From contig CP060499.1 of the NCBI GenBank assembly GCA_024760525.1, forward strand, positions 372,001 to 436,000: a stretch of 64,000 nt of DNA, in the 5' to 3' direction. The translations under genes were made by a program, and so were the position numbers. Below, in pieces: positions 1 through 8,174 of this stretch. Origin of the DNA: Nitrospira sp. (lineage in GTDB: Bacteria; Nitrospirota; Nitrospiria; Nitrospirales; Nitrospiraceae). How positions within the stretch are numbered: position 1 is the first letter of the stretch; each line of letters begins with the position of its first letter. Under the pieces are notes generated by a model. It was given only the letters and a program-made list of their open reading frames with translations, ran no database searches and was not told where the DNA came from.

Positions 1-127
1 GGAGCGATGTTATATCCAGAGGGTTCCGCAGGGGCGGTTTCCGCATCTGTTCCCCGATAGGCAATTGCCTTGCGGTGTTCAGTTTCCCCGGGACTTCTGA
101 CAAGAGACCTATGTTTTAGAATGCGCT

Positions 128-143
128 AAGTGTTACAACACTT
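128..143. promoter_or_regulatory. Perfect 7-2-7 palindrome upstream of the first gene
   Basis: AAGTGTT-AC-AACACTT is a perfect inverted repeat with a 2-bp spacer. It ends 6 bp before the first possible start codon of the membrane protein gene at 150. This size and position suit a dimeric repressor operator. No cognate regulator is visible, and a short RNA hairpin covering the start region is an equally possible reading. Confidence 0.4.
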
Positions 144-149
144 GACGAG

Positions 150-980
150 ATGTTCATGGAATGGCTGAAGAAGAGCTGGAATTGGTTCTGGCGGCAAAGC
201 GTGCTCAACAAGGTCGTCATCCTCGGCCTCTTCGCCGCATTTGTGCCGTTTGTGCTCCCCACGGTCGTAGCTTGGTTCAGACCGACGATGATTCATGTCG
301 GCGTGTCCTTCTACACGTATGAACGAGGATCCCAATCGCAGGGGATGAATACGCTCTATTTCTTCGAGAGGCGCAACCTCGTGTCCAACTGCAGCATCCG
401 CCGTGACGAGCAACCTGTTCCGAACGGTCGCGCCAAGGCGCCCGATCCGCAGGCCTGGGTCTTGATCAAGCTGTTGCTCGAAAATGTGGCTGATCGTGAC
501 ATCACGAATCTCCGGGTCGGTCTGAGGTCTCCCGCCATCAATCAGGGGACGCAGGTGTTGACTGCTCCAAGTTTGATGGCCTCGGGTAACCGGGAAGCGC
601 CGCCGGACGTGAAGCCCTTGTATGTCCTTTCGATCGCGACTATTCCGGCAGCGAGCTCGGTGGTTGTCAGCTTGAAGACTCCCCTCGATGACAACTTGCG
701 TGAGTTTATCTATGTCAAACGCCGCCCGGTGACCATTCAGGCTCCCTATGTGTCGGCGGATCAATTCAGGCAGTATCCTCCGATCGTCTCGCGCACAAAT
801 GCGGTCAAAATGTTGAATCGCGAGGGAGTGTTGCGAACCAATGACGATGCCTTCACCGATGAAAAGCTCCAGGTGACGATGTTGTCTTCGGATGGGCCGA
901 CCACGAAGGAAGGAGATGCATCGTATCGAATCCTTCCGCGGGCAAAGGTCTGTTCGGAAGCAGAAGCGGGCGTGTGGTGA
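150..980 (+). CDS. Membrane-anchored protein of unknown function
   Basis: I do not recognise a family. The 276-residue product has a Trp/Lys-rich N-terminus followed by one hydrophobic segment (about residues 20-45), which suggests an N-terminal anchor with the remainder outside the cytoplasm or at the membrane surface. The rest looks like a soluble beta-rich domain with no catalytic motif I can name. An in-frame ATG at 156 is an alternative start; neither start has a strong Shine-Dalgarno sequence. A perfect palindrome at 128-143 lies just upstream. The gene is convergent with the flavoprotein gene that ends at 1035. Its length, codon use and uninterrupted frame support a real gene. Confidence 0.75.
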   Translation: MFMEWLKKSWNWFWRQSVLNKVVILGLFAAFVPFVLPTVVAWFRPTMIHVGVSFYTYERGSQSQGMNTLYFFERRNLVSNCSIRRDEQPVPNGRAKAPDPQAWVLIKLLLENVADRDITNLRVGLRSPAINQGTQVLTAPSLMASGNREAPPDVKPLYVLSIATIPAASSVVVSLKTPLDDNLREFIYVKRRPVTIQAPYVSADQFRQYPPIVSRTNAVKMLNREGVLRTNDDAFTDEKLQVTMLSSDGPTTKEGDASYRILPRAKVCSEAEAGVW

Positions 981-1034
981 CCTTCAACTCCGGAGAACCG
1001 GCGTCGAGTGCGCGAATCGACCCGTCGATCACGG

Positions 1035-2321
1035 TCAGAGCGATGGGATCTTTGCAGTAAGCAGGCTCCTCGCCGCCGACTGCCCGGCCAGCCATCCTGT
1101 CGTCCACGCCCATTGAAAATTGAACCCGCCGATGCGGCCGTCGCAATCGAGGATCTCCCCGGCAAGGTAGAGTCCAGAAACCAGCTTTGATTCCATGTTC
1201 CGATAGTCAATTTCATCCAACGGCACCCCGCCGGCCGTGACTTCAGCAAAGTTCCATCCTCGGTCTCGCTCAATCGGAAATCGAAACCGGGTCAGGGCAT
1301 TCAGTAATCGATGCCGATCGACGCGTGAGACCTGAGCCGCAGCTTTCAGCGGGTCGCAAGAGCAGTGGTGGCAGAGTGAATAGGCGAATCGCTCCGGAAC
1401 CAGCAACGCCATGGTTCGGACCAAGGAACGCTTTGGATGCTCCGTTGCCTGAGCGGCCAACCAAGCCTTCAACTCCTCAGCTGTGCGACTCGGCGCGAAG
1501 TTGGCATAGAGATCTACGGGCATGCCTTGAGATGTCGCCAGCACCCAGAAGCGGCTGGCGTCCATGACCACCGGCCCGCTGATCCCGAAGTGAGTCCAGA
1601 GTAGGCTGCCTGTGCGCCGATCCACTTCTCGACCGCTCACCAGAGTGATCAGCTCCACGTCATGTGACAGGCCTGAAAGTGTCGTGTGAAACATAGAGTC
1701 ATCGAGGACCAGAGGGACCAAGGCCGCTACTGTCGGTGTCACCCGATGGCCGAAGGATCGAACCAGCCGATACCCGAATCCATCGCTTCCCGTTCTCGGC
1801 AAGGACCGGCCGCCGGTGGCGAAGATGACTCGATCCGCGCGTATTGACCCACGGCTATGATCCACGAGAAATTCTGAGTTTGCCCGAGACATGCCACTCA
1901 CACGATGCTCGGGACATATTGCGACACCCGTGAGGCGGGAGCGCTCGAGCAATGCGTGGAGTACGGTGCGCGCCTTGTCGGTCGTGGGAAACAACTTGCC
2001 CGTCGGTTCACGTTTCAATGCAACACCCAGCGACGCAAACCAGGCAATGGTTCGTTCAACGGAAAAGCCCGCAAGAATATTTCGGATCACGTAACGATTG
2101 CCGAAAAAATCCCTTGGCGTCACGACATCATGCGTGACGTTGCAGCGTCCACCGCCAGATATCAGAATCTTGGCGCCTATTTGTTTGGCGCCATCAAGCA
2201 GCAACACCTGTCCTGAATGCCCTGCCTTTGTCAGGGTTTCCGCCGCAGCGATGGCAGCGGTCAGCCCGGCTGCGCCGGCTCCCACCACGACAATGCTCAC
2301 GAGGTCATCGGTCATCTCCAT
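1035..2321 (-). CDS. BaiN/HI0933-type FAD-dependent oxidoreductase (YhiN family)
   Basis: This is a flavoprotein of the HI0933/BaiN/YhiN family, 428 residues, close to the usual 390-420. The N-terminus carries a dinucleotide-binding GxGxxG signature (GAGAAGL, residues 13-19). It is followed by the family motif GGGRCN near residue 60 and the second FAD motif ATGG near residue 170. The C-terminus has the GG..(F/Y)N(F/L)QWA-type ending (GGFNFQWAWTTG). Family members are cytosolic reductases of unclear substrate; a bile-acid role is known only for the clostridial enzyme and is not implied here. An internal ATG at codon 3 has a better-placed AGGA and may be the true start. The gene is divergent from the MscK-like channel. 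Confidence 0.88.
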   Translation of the reverse strand: MEMTDDLVSIVVVGAGAAGLTAAIAAAETLTKAGHSGQVLLLDGAKQIGAKILISGGGRCNVTHDVVTPRDFFGNRYVIRNILAGFSVERTIAWFASLGVALKREPTGKLFPTTDKARTVLHALLERSRLTGVAICPEHRVSGMSRANSEFLVDHSRGSIRADRVIFATGGRSLPRTGSDGFGYRLVRSFGHRVTPTVAALVPLVLDDSMFHTTLSGLSHDVELITLVSGREVDRRTGSLLWTHFGISGPVVMDASRFWVLATSQGMPVDLYANFAPSRTAEELKAWLAAQATEHPKRSLVRTMALLVPERFAYSLCHHCSCDPLKAAAQVSRVDRHRLLNALTRFRFPIERDRGWNFAEVTAGGVPLDEIDYRNMESKLVSGLYLAGEILDCDGRIGGFNFQWAWTTGWLAGQSAARSLLTAKIPSL

Positions 2322-2590
2322 ACTTCCTGCTGAGAGAATTCCCGTCGCAGATGTTCTTCTACTTCTCCCATCCCATGCGCGCTCCTGTCTTCCGGGTACT
2401 ATTTAGCAGGGTTATTCCAGCCGAACTAGTGGATTGCCTAGTAGGCGAATGAGGGGATGAATCCCTAAAGTGAACAGTTGCGTATCACAAAGCATCCTGT
2501 GTCTCAAACGCTTACACATGACCATAGGTCGAATCCCGCGTGCCTACGGGCTGAGTCCTGTCGGAAGCACTTACCACGATTCGAGGTAGA

Positions 2591-4909
2591 GTGGTGTCAA
2601 TCTCTATCGGATTTCCAACCGTCACGCTTCAACTTCTTTTGATCCTCGCATTCGGCTTGGGGGGACTCGATCGACCCTTCGAGCAATTCGTTCATGCCGC
2701 TGAGCCCAGTGCCACGATGTCCGATTCTCATGAAAGTGGAAATCGGGACAGCGGGACTATGCCCAACGGAATCAACCTTACGCTCCTCGGCGATCGACGC
2801 AAAGAAGCACAAACAGAACTGGACGCCGTACGGGCATCTCTTTCATCCAAGCGCGCTGTCGGCGCTCTTCAAGAGGAGCAGCTGGAACGGCAGGCGCTAC
2901 TGGAGCAAATCGTGCGCGGGTATGATGAGCAATTGAGTGATCTTCAGCGGCTTACCGAAGCGCGTCAGCGCCGTACCGAAACCCTCCGCAGCGCCGAGGA
3001 GTGGAAAGGCCTTCCAGAACCGCCGCCTTATTCGGTTTTCCTTGCGGATCAGTCGTGGGACGCCGTGTATTCCCTCGAATTAGCCGTAGAGGGTTTGCAG
3101 TCTCAACGGGAGTTGCTCACATTGCGATTTGAACAGGCGCGCGAAGCGCTGGCAACTGCTGAGGAGCGGCTGCGGCAGGCGTCGGAACGATTGGAAGCAG
3201 TTAAAGATCCTGCGCAGATCGCTCGGGAACGCCGCCTTCACGGGTCAGCCGTTCTACACGCTCAGGCCGCTTCCGTTCTCCTTGAAGTGGCGCAGCTCTC
3301 AAGGAAGCGGGTCGAAGAAGAGCTGGATGGCACAAAAGCGCGGCTTGCGTTCGAGCAGCGGCGTCTTGACGCAGTCTCCGCTCATGTCGTGTTCAGCGAA
3401 GCAGATCTCGCTCAGATCAGAAGCCGTTCGGATAAAGAACGCCTGCGATTGGAAGAAAAACTGGAAGAGACGTTCGATGAGCGTCAGCGGCAGTCTCAGG
3501 CCGTGCAGGATGCCGAGCGTCGACTGGATCTTCTTCGCCGCAAGCAGACAGGAAAGGCTTCAGCGGAGGAGACGCCGGCGATGTCTCGTGCGAAGGCGGA
3601 GGTCGAGCTCGCTCAGGCCCGACTGGACAATCTCCTGACAGAGGCTGACCTCTTGCAGCAATCAATGAACGTCATGGCCGGAGAGCGTCAGCTGTGGGAG
3701 AGCCGTTTCGTCATCGCCCATACGTCCGAGCCAGGGAAAGCACGGGAAGCCTACACACGGTTCATGCCGCTCTTCGACAATTTTCACGCATCCCGGAATT
3801 ATTTACGTCAACAGGGTGGGATTGTTTCCGGACAGATCAGCGAATTGGAGAATCGGGTGCGCCATTCCCCGGCGCCGCAACGTGCGACACTGCAAGACCT
3901 GCTGCGTGCATTCCACGAGCGGCAGGAAGCCTATACGCGCGCCTTGCACCGAATGGATGAAGCGGCGAGGTTCATGGAACGGTGGCGAACTGAATTCAAG
4001 CAACAACAGAGGGAATTACCGCTGTTCGACCGCCTCGAAGAATGGCTTGCCCGCAGCGGAAGCGTGATGAAGGACGCATGGACGTATGAGCTTTTTTCAG
4101 CGGAGGATACGATAGACGTCGACGGCAAGACGATGACCGGCTACCGCAGTGTGACAGTCGGAAAAGCGCTGACGGCGCTGGCAATCTTTTTGATCGGCTA
4201 TGTCGTCTGCGTCTATGTGGCACAGGCCATCGGCCGAGTGGCCGCGACGAAATTCGGTATGGCGCAGGATGTCGCCAATCTCATGCGCCAGTGGAGTCAG
4301 GCGTTGCTGGTTACGTTCTTGATCGTGTTGAGCTTCACGTGGGTCAAGATTCCGCTGACGATCTTCGCGTTTCTAGGCGGGGCTTTTGCCATCGGTGTGG
4401 GATTCGGAGCACAGACGCTCCTCAAGAACGTCATCAGCGGCATTCTGGTGTTAATCGAACGGCCGTTGCGAGTGGGCGATCTCATTGAAGTCGATAACAT
4501 TCGAGGTCGAGTGACGTCGATCGGCCTTCGTTCGTCCACTATCAGAGACGTCAAAGGAACGGAGACGTTGATTCCGAACAGCAGTTTCCTCGAGAAGTAT
4601 CTCACCAATTGGAATTATTCCAGTCGGGTGGGCCGATTTTCCCTTCGCCTCGGTGTTCCGTACGGCATTGCCGCTCAGCAGGTGGCGGATCTGCTCTCCG
4701 CTCTTGCTTTGCAGCACCCCCAAGTCATGAAACAGCCTCCACCGCAAGTGCTTCTGGATGAGTTCGGGTCGCAAGCCCGCGTCTTTACAATGAATTATTG
4801 GCTCGAAATTGCGCCCGAGATAGATCCGAATGGAATCGCCAGCGAGTTACGCTTTGCAATCGAGCAAAAATTTTCGGAAGGCGGGTTGAAAGTTTTGCCG
4901 GAAGCCTAA
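2591..4909 (+). CDS. MscK/MscS-type mechanosensitive channel with long periplasmic coiled coil
   Basis: The 772-residue inner-membrane protein gates ion efflux on osmotic downshock, by family knowledge. A hydrophobic N-terminus (residues about 5-30) acts as signal or anchor. It is followed by about 450 residues rich in Glu, Arg, Leu and Gln with heptad character (predicted coiled coil), then three hydrophobic helices around residues 520-640. The MscS pore-lining helix is visible as a Gly/Ala-rich stretch (GGAFAIGVGFGAQTLLKN), followed by the beta domain motif (VGDLIEV...G.V..IGLRSS). The start is GTG behind GAGGTAGA. The 269-bp divergent region upstream contains a GCCTA/TAGGC hairpin but no clear promoter. 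Two tiny CxxC-protein genes follow within 26 bp and may be cotranscribed. Confidence 0.88.
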   Translation: MVSISIGFPTVTLQLLLILAFGLGGLDRPFEQFVHAAEPSATMSDSHESGNRDSGTMPNGINLTLLGDRRKEAQTELDAVRASLSSKRAVGALQEEQLERQALLEQIVRGYDEQLSDLQRLTEARQRRTETLRSAEEWKGLPEPPPYSVFLADQSWDAVYSLELAVEGLQSQRELLTLRFEQAREALATAEERLRQASERLEAVKDPAQIARERRLHGSAVLHAQAASVLLEVAQLSRKRVEEELDGTKARLAFEQRRLDAVSAHVVFSEADLAQIRSRSDKERLRLEEKLEETFDERQRQSQAVQDAERRLDLLRRKQTGKASAEETPAMSRAKAEVELAQARLDNLLTEADLLQQSMNVMAGERQLWESRFVIAHTSEPGKAREAYTRFMPLFDNFHASRNYLRQQGGIVSGQISELENRVRHSPAPQRATLQDLLRAFHERQEAYTRALHRMDEAARFMERWRTEFKQQQRELPLFDRLEEWLARSGSVMKDAWTYELFSAEDTIDVDGKTMTGYRSVTVGKALTALAIFLIGYVVCVYVAQAIGRVAATKFGMAQDVANLMRQWSQALLVTFLIVLSFTWVKIPLTIFAFLGGAFAIGVGFGAQTLLKNVISGILVLIERPLRVGDLIEVDNIRGRVTSIGLRSSTIRDVKGTETLIPNSSFLEKYLTNWNYSSRVGRFSLRLGVPYGIAAQQVADLLSALALQHPQVMKQPPPQVLLDEFGSQARVFTMNYWLEIAPEIDPNGIASELRFAIEQKFSEGGLKVLPEA

Positions 4910-4935
4910 TTGAATATCAATAAGAGGGGACACCA

Positions 4936-5109
4936 ATGACCTGTCGAAAATGCAAAGGATTCATGGTTCAAGAGCGGCCATCGGGATCGTCCAATACAGT
5001 CATCCTGCGGTGTCTCAATTGCGGATTGCTGATCGACCCATTGATTGAGCAAAATTGCGGCAACCATGCCCTAAGCAAAAACAGACTAGAGGAAGAGCGC
5101 CGATATTAG
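4936..5109 (+). CDS. Tiny double-CxxC protein, copy 1 (57 aa)
   Basis: This is a 57-residue protein with two CxxC knuckles (CRKC at residues 3-6, CLNC at 26-29), the pattern of a small zinc ribbon. A GAGGGG ribosome-binding site lies 5-6 nt before the ATG. It starts 26 bp after the channel gene. A second copy at 5195 shares the N-terminus (MTC.KCKG), the second knuckle and the conserved motif IDPLIEQN. The purifying pattern between copies (cysteines and C-terminal motif kept, middle divergent) argues for real genes rather than chance. I do not know the function; a small metal-binding adaptor is an inference. It lies below common length cut-offs, so it may be missing from automated annotations. 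Confidence 0.8.
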   Translation: MTCRKCKGFMVQERPSGSSNTVILRCLNCGLLIDPLIEQNCGNHALSKNRLEEERRY

Positions 5110-5194
5110 CGTATTCTAACTAGCTGTTAACACAACGTTAATCTTTGAATGCTACAACACCTTTCGAGATTCATATCGCCAAGGAGGGATGCTA

Positions 5195-5350
5195 ATGACG
5201 TGTCAAAAATGCAAAGGCTTGATGATCCAAGAGCGGCAACCGGCAGTGTCGTCAAGCACGATCATTCTGCGTTGTCTCAATTGCGGTCTGATCATCGACC
5301 CATTGATTGAACAGAATCGCAGTAACCACATACGAGCGAAGGCAGCCTAG
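5195..5350 (+). CDS. Tiny double-CxxC protein, copy 2 (51 aa)
   Basis: This is a tandem paralogue of the gene at 4936. The 51-residue product has CQKC (residues 3-6) and CLNC (27-30) and the shared motif IDPLIEQN; it ends in a short basic tail (IRAKAA). It has an excellent Shine-Dalgarno sequence, AAGGAGG, 7 nt upstream of the ATG. The 85-bp gap from copy 1 is AT-richer and contains TTAAC-acaac-GTTAA, so this copy may have its own promoter. A zinc-ribbon fold is the likely structure. The function is unknown. Confidence 0.8.
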   Translation: MTCQKCKGLMIQERQPAVSSSTIILRCLNCGLIIDPLIEQNRSNHIRAKAA

Positions 5351-5420
5351 AACAAGCTGCTCTTTGCATGAGGCACAGCTGCATGCATCCGCTTGGTTGG
5401 AGTGGGCGTCGCGTACGCAG

Positions 5421-6194
5421 TCAGACCGAAAATTCTGCCCACACAAAGGTATGGTCTGAAGACTCTTTCGCTCGCCGCGGCTCGACGTCCACATCCGCCT
5501 TGACGCACTTTTCCGCCAGTGGTGCCGTCGCCATGATATGGTCGATGCGCCATCCCTTGTTGGCTGCCAGCGAACTCGGCGCACGGTAGTCCCAAAACGT
5601 ATATTGTTGACGAGTCGGGTAGAGCTTCACAAAGACATCCTGGAATCCCCATGCCACCGTTTGTTCATACGCTTTGCGGGCAGCCTCATGGTAGCAGACA
5701 TGTTTCAGATGCTTCTCCGGGCTGTGAACGTCCATAGGCCGCGGAGCCACATTCATATCCCCACACCAAATAGCCGGAACCCGCGGCGACAGATGTTTGT
5801 CGAAGTAGTTCCGTAGTCGTTCGTACCAGGCTAATTTGTAGGCGTACTTCGGCGAATCGATTTCGAACCCCTGTGGCACGTAAGTGTTGACGATGGGAAT
5901 TCCATCGACGATGACGCTTAGCAAGCGAGCCTCATCCAGGTCTCCTCCATCGTCGAATCCATACGAGATACCGTCCGGTTTTTTTCTGCTCAGGACCGCC
6001 ACGCCGTTATACGCCTTCATCCCACGAAAGGTCACCTCATACCCACTGGGTGCCAAAGCGAGCAATGGAAACTCGCTGTCCTGGACTTTGGTTTCTTGAA
6101 GGCACAGGACGTCCGGTTTGTGCCGATCGAGCCATTCGAGCACGATCGGCAAACGTTTGCGCAATGAATTGACATTGAATGTCGCGATTTTCAT
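5421..6194 (-). CDS. xth: Exodeoxyribonuclease III
   Basis: This is an AP endonuclease/3'-5' exonuclease of base-excision repair (ExoIII/EEP family). The start was placed at the ATG giving MKIATFNVNSLR, the invariant family N-terminus; an upstream in-frame ATG adds 13 residues with no family support. The resulting 257 residues match E. coli XthA-type enzymes (about 260). Visible active-site motifs are the N-terminal metal-binding Asn (FNVNS), LQETK (metal Glu), GDMNVAP (catalytic Asp/Asn pair) and the C-terminal SDHTFV with the catalytic His. It is transcribed alone, convergent with the second CxxC gene. Confidence 0.95.
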   Translation of the reverse strand: MKIATFNVNSLRKRLPIVLEWLDRHKPDVLCLQETKVQDSEFPLLALAPSGYEVTFRGMKAYNGVAVLSRKKPDGISYGFDDGGDLDEARLLSVIVDGIPIVNTYVPQGFEIDSPKYAYKLAWYERLRNYFDKHLSPRVPAIWCGDMNVAPRPMDVHSPEKHLKHVCYHEAARKAYEQTVAWGFQDVFVKLYPTRQQYTFWDYRAPSSLAANKGWRIDHIMATAPLAEKCVKADVDVEPRRAKESSDHTFVWAEFSV

Positions 6195-6298
6195 CCCACG
6201 CGTGCTCCAAACTGAATCAGCGCATCCTAGCAAAAGCCCTGGAAGGCAACAAGCGTGTGGAAAGAGGCGCTTCGAGATTTATGGCGGGCGGTTTTGGG

Positions 6299-7207
6299 TC
6301 AGCCTGCGATCATGCGGAGCCCCGGCACCTTGAGCTCATGAACGGCGTCCCGAATGACCTGGATGACTTCGGGCCTCGTGAAGCCGCGTCGCCATGCAAG
6401 TCCGATTCGACGACCGGGGACTGGGTCAGCCAACTTGATCGCCAGCAAGCGTTTGTTCTCATACTTTGGCGTCAAGGCGCTGCAGGGCAGTACGGTGATG
6501 CCCAGCCCTGAGGCTACCATTTGCCGGATGGTTTCGAGAGAATTCCCCTGCCACCCCTCCGTATCGGATCGACTGAGCTCCGGACACGCCTCGAGGACTT
6601 GTTGCCGGAAACAATGTCCCGCATGAGGAAGAAGGACCTTCTCGGAACTCAGCTGGCGGGAATCGACGAGTTTCTTCTTCTGCCACGGGTGTCCGACTGG
6701 AACCAACGCCTTGAACGGTTCATCGTACAAGGCTGTCGTGAGAATCGCCGGCTCGTCGAAAGGCAAGGCGATCATAATCACATCCAGTTTTCCACTTTTC
6801 AGCATGCCGGCCAAGTTCTGTGTAAGGTTTTCTTCCAGTTCCAGCGGCATCTTCGGGGCGCGAGCGTTCAGCAATGGAACCAAATCCGGAAGAATATAAG
6901 GTCCGACGGTCGCAATGACGCCGAACCGCAACAGCCCATTCAATTGGTCTTTGCCTTGCGCCGCCAGAATCTTGATTCGTTCCACTTCTTCCAGGACTCG
7001 CTGAGCCTGATGGACGATTTGCTCTCCGAGCGATGTCAGTTGAATGCGTTCCCGGCGTCGCTCGAAAATCGCCGTGCCTAACTCGTCCTCCAGTTTCTTG
7101 ATCGCGAGGCTCAGAGCGGGTTGGGTCACGAAGACACGATCGGCGGCACGCCCGAAATGGCGCTCCTGAGCCACGGCAACGATGTACTGTAATTCCGTCA
7201 GGGTCAT
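6299..7207 (-). CDS. oxyR: OxyR-type LysR peroxide sensor
   Basis: This is a LysR-family activator, 302 residues (E. coli OxyR 305). The N-terminal winged HTH begins MTLTELQYIVAVAQERHFGRAA. The regulatory domain retains both redox cysteines, C199 in GHCF and C208 in EAC, with the E. coli spacing and even the same numbering, followed by the family motif SLETIRQMVASGLGITVLP. Disulfide-based H2O2 sensing is therefore strongly supported. It is divergent from dps, and a di-heme peroxidase follows dps, a plausible regulon. The region upstream of its start is very AT-rich (7210-7260), suiting a shared divergent promoter. Confidence 0.93.
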   Translation of the reverse strand: MTLTELQYIVAVAQERHFGRAADRVFVTQPALSLAIKKLEDELGTAIFERRRERIQLTSLGEQIVHQAQRVLEEVERIKILAAQGKDQLNGLLRFGVIATVGPYILPDLVPLLNARAPKMPLELEENLTQNLAGMLKSGKLDVIMIALPFDEPAILTTALYDEPFKALVPVGHPWQKKKLVDSRQLSSEKVLLPHAGHCFRQQVLEACPELSRSDTEGWQGNSLETIRQMVASGLGITVLPCSALTPKYENKRLLAIKLADPVPGRRIGLAWRRGFTRPEVIQVIRDAVHELKVPGLRMIAG

Positions 7208-7522
7208 CTCAGCGCGTTCTATATATAAAATAATTTAATCTTCTATTTATACAATATCAATTGGACTTATGACCAGGGGTCGGATATTTTGCATCCAGGC
7301 AAGTGGGAATGAGCCCGCTTCCAGTTTTAAGCCCGGGAGGGTGTCCTGCAACGGAATGGGCTGTGTTGATCGCCGGATTCATGGCCGCCACGGCCTGAGA
7401 GACAGGTTCACAACCAGCCCGCGATCGGCTGCGCATTGAGTCAATGGCACGACTCATGATAAGACAACCTCCCAATGATCGGTCGGCACCCACGAATTTG
7501 GCCCGGCCGGGGGAAGGAAGCC
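7208..7522. other. Divergent oxyR/dps intergenic region (315 bp)
   Basis: The 50 bp next to oxyR are strongly AT-rich, with ATATATAAAATAATT and TATTTATACAATAT tracts. This suits the oxyR promoter and an OxyR binding region, although I cannot fit the consensus ATAG repeats with confidence. The rest is GC-rich with no convincing gene. A 78-codon minus-strand frame here shows no family resemblance and was not accepted. Confidence 0.5.
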
Positions 7523-8035
7523 ATGAAGAAATCAGAAAACATCGCCAAGAGAGTTGCCGGGAATGGCCCCCAGATCGATCTCGGGATCGAACCGACCCAG
7601 CGGAAAGCCATCGCCCAAGGGCTGGCGAAAGTGCTGGCGGATACCTATACGTTGTACCTCAAAACGCATAACTTTCATTGGAATGTGACGGGCCCGATGT
7701 TCCAGACGCTGCATCTGATGTTCGAACAACAGTACAACGAACTGGCGTTGGCGGTGGATCTGGTTGCCGAGCGCATTAGGGCGCTCGGGCATCCGGCTCC
7801 GGGGAGCTATGCGCAATTCTCGAAGCTGTCCTCCATCTCCGAAGCGACTGCTGTCCCCAAGGCTGAAGACATGATTCGTCAGTTGGTCGAAGGACAGGAA
7901 TCGTTGGTGCGAACGTTGCGGAACGTCTTTATCACGGCTGAAAAGGCCTCGGATCAGGTGACGATCGATCTGCTGACTCAGCGCATGCAGGTGCATGAGA
8001 AAACTGCTTGGATGCTCCGAAGCCTGCTGGAGTAA
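7523..8035 (+). CDS. dps: Dps-family DNA-protecting ferritin-like protein
   Basis: This is a starvation/peroxide-inducible ferritin-like dodecamer protein that oxidises Fe(II) with H2O2 and may coat DNA. The start chosen is the ATG at 7523 behind GGAAGGA; an upstream in-frame ATG adds 16 low-complexity residues. The 170-residue product has the Dps ferroxidase pattern: the helix with THNFHWNVTGP (metal-ligand His), then FEQQYNELALAVDLVAERIRALG (the D/E ligands of the partner subunit). The helical C-terminus has no extra basic tail, while the N-terminus is mildly Lys-rich. Its divergent position to oxyR suggests OxyR control. Confidence 0.93.
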   Translation: MKKSENIAKRVAGNGPQIDLGIEPTQRKAIAQGLAKVLADTYTLYLKTHNFHWNVTGPMFQTLHLMFEQQYNELALAVDLVAERIRALGHPAPGSYAQFSKLSSISEATAVPKAEDMIRQLVEGQESLVRTLRNVFITAEKASDQVTIDLLTQRMQVHEKTAWMLRSLLE

Positions 8036-8134
8036 CCTGAGAGAGAAGATGGGTTCCGGGCACAGTCGAGCCACTTGAGAAGGGGCCAGAGGCAATGAAC
8101 GATGAAGCGGCGGGTTCGCAGAAGGAGCGAAACG

Positions 8135-8154
8135 TTACAGAGTATAGTCTGTAA
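8135..8154. promoter_or_regulatory. 20-bp palindromic operator over the -10 of the peroxidase gene
   Basis: TTACAGA-GTATAG-TCTGTAA is a perfect 7-6-7 inverted repeat. A good -10 hexamer, TATAGT (8143-8148), lies across the spacer and right arm, and the peroxidase start codon is 21 bp downstream. No matching -35 is seen at 16-18 bp. The placement suggests repression by a dimeric regulator. The sequence does not resemble the OxyR or Fur consensus closely enough to assign one. Confidence 0.55.
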
Positions 8155-8174
8155 ATGGAAGGGAGGAGAGAAAG

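Noticed and set aside
126..764. 212-codon open frame antisense to the first gene
   Set aside because: It lies opposite the plus-strand gene with its hydrophobic N-terminus, has Arg/His-rich composition and no family resemblance; typical antisense shadow.
2510..2560. tRNA-like GGTCGAATCCCGCG segment
   Set aside because: Resembles a T-arm only partially; no acceptor, D or anticodon arms can be formed around it.
7257..7493. 78-codon minus-strand frame between oxyR and dps
   Set aside because: Occupies the divergent promoter region, no RBS and no recognisable domain.
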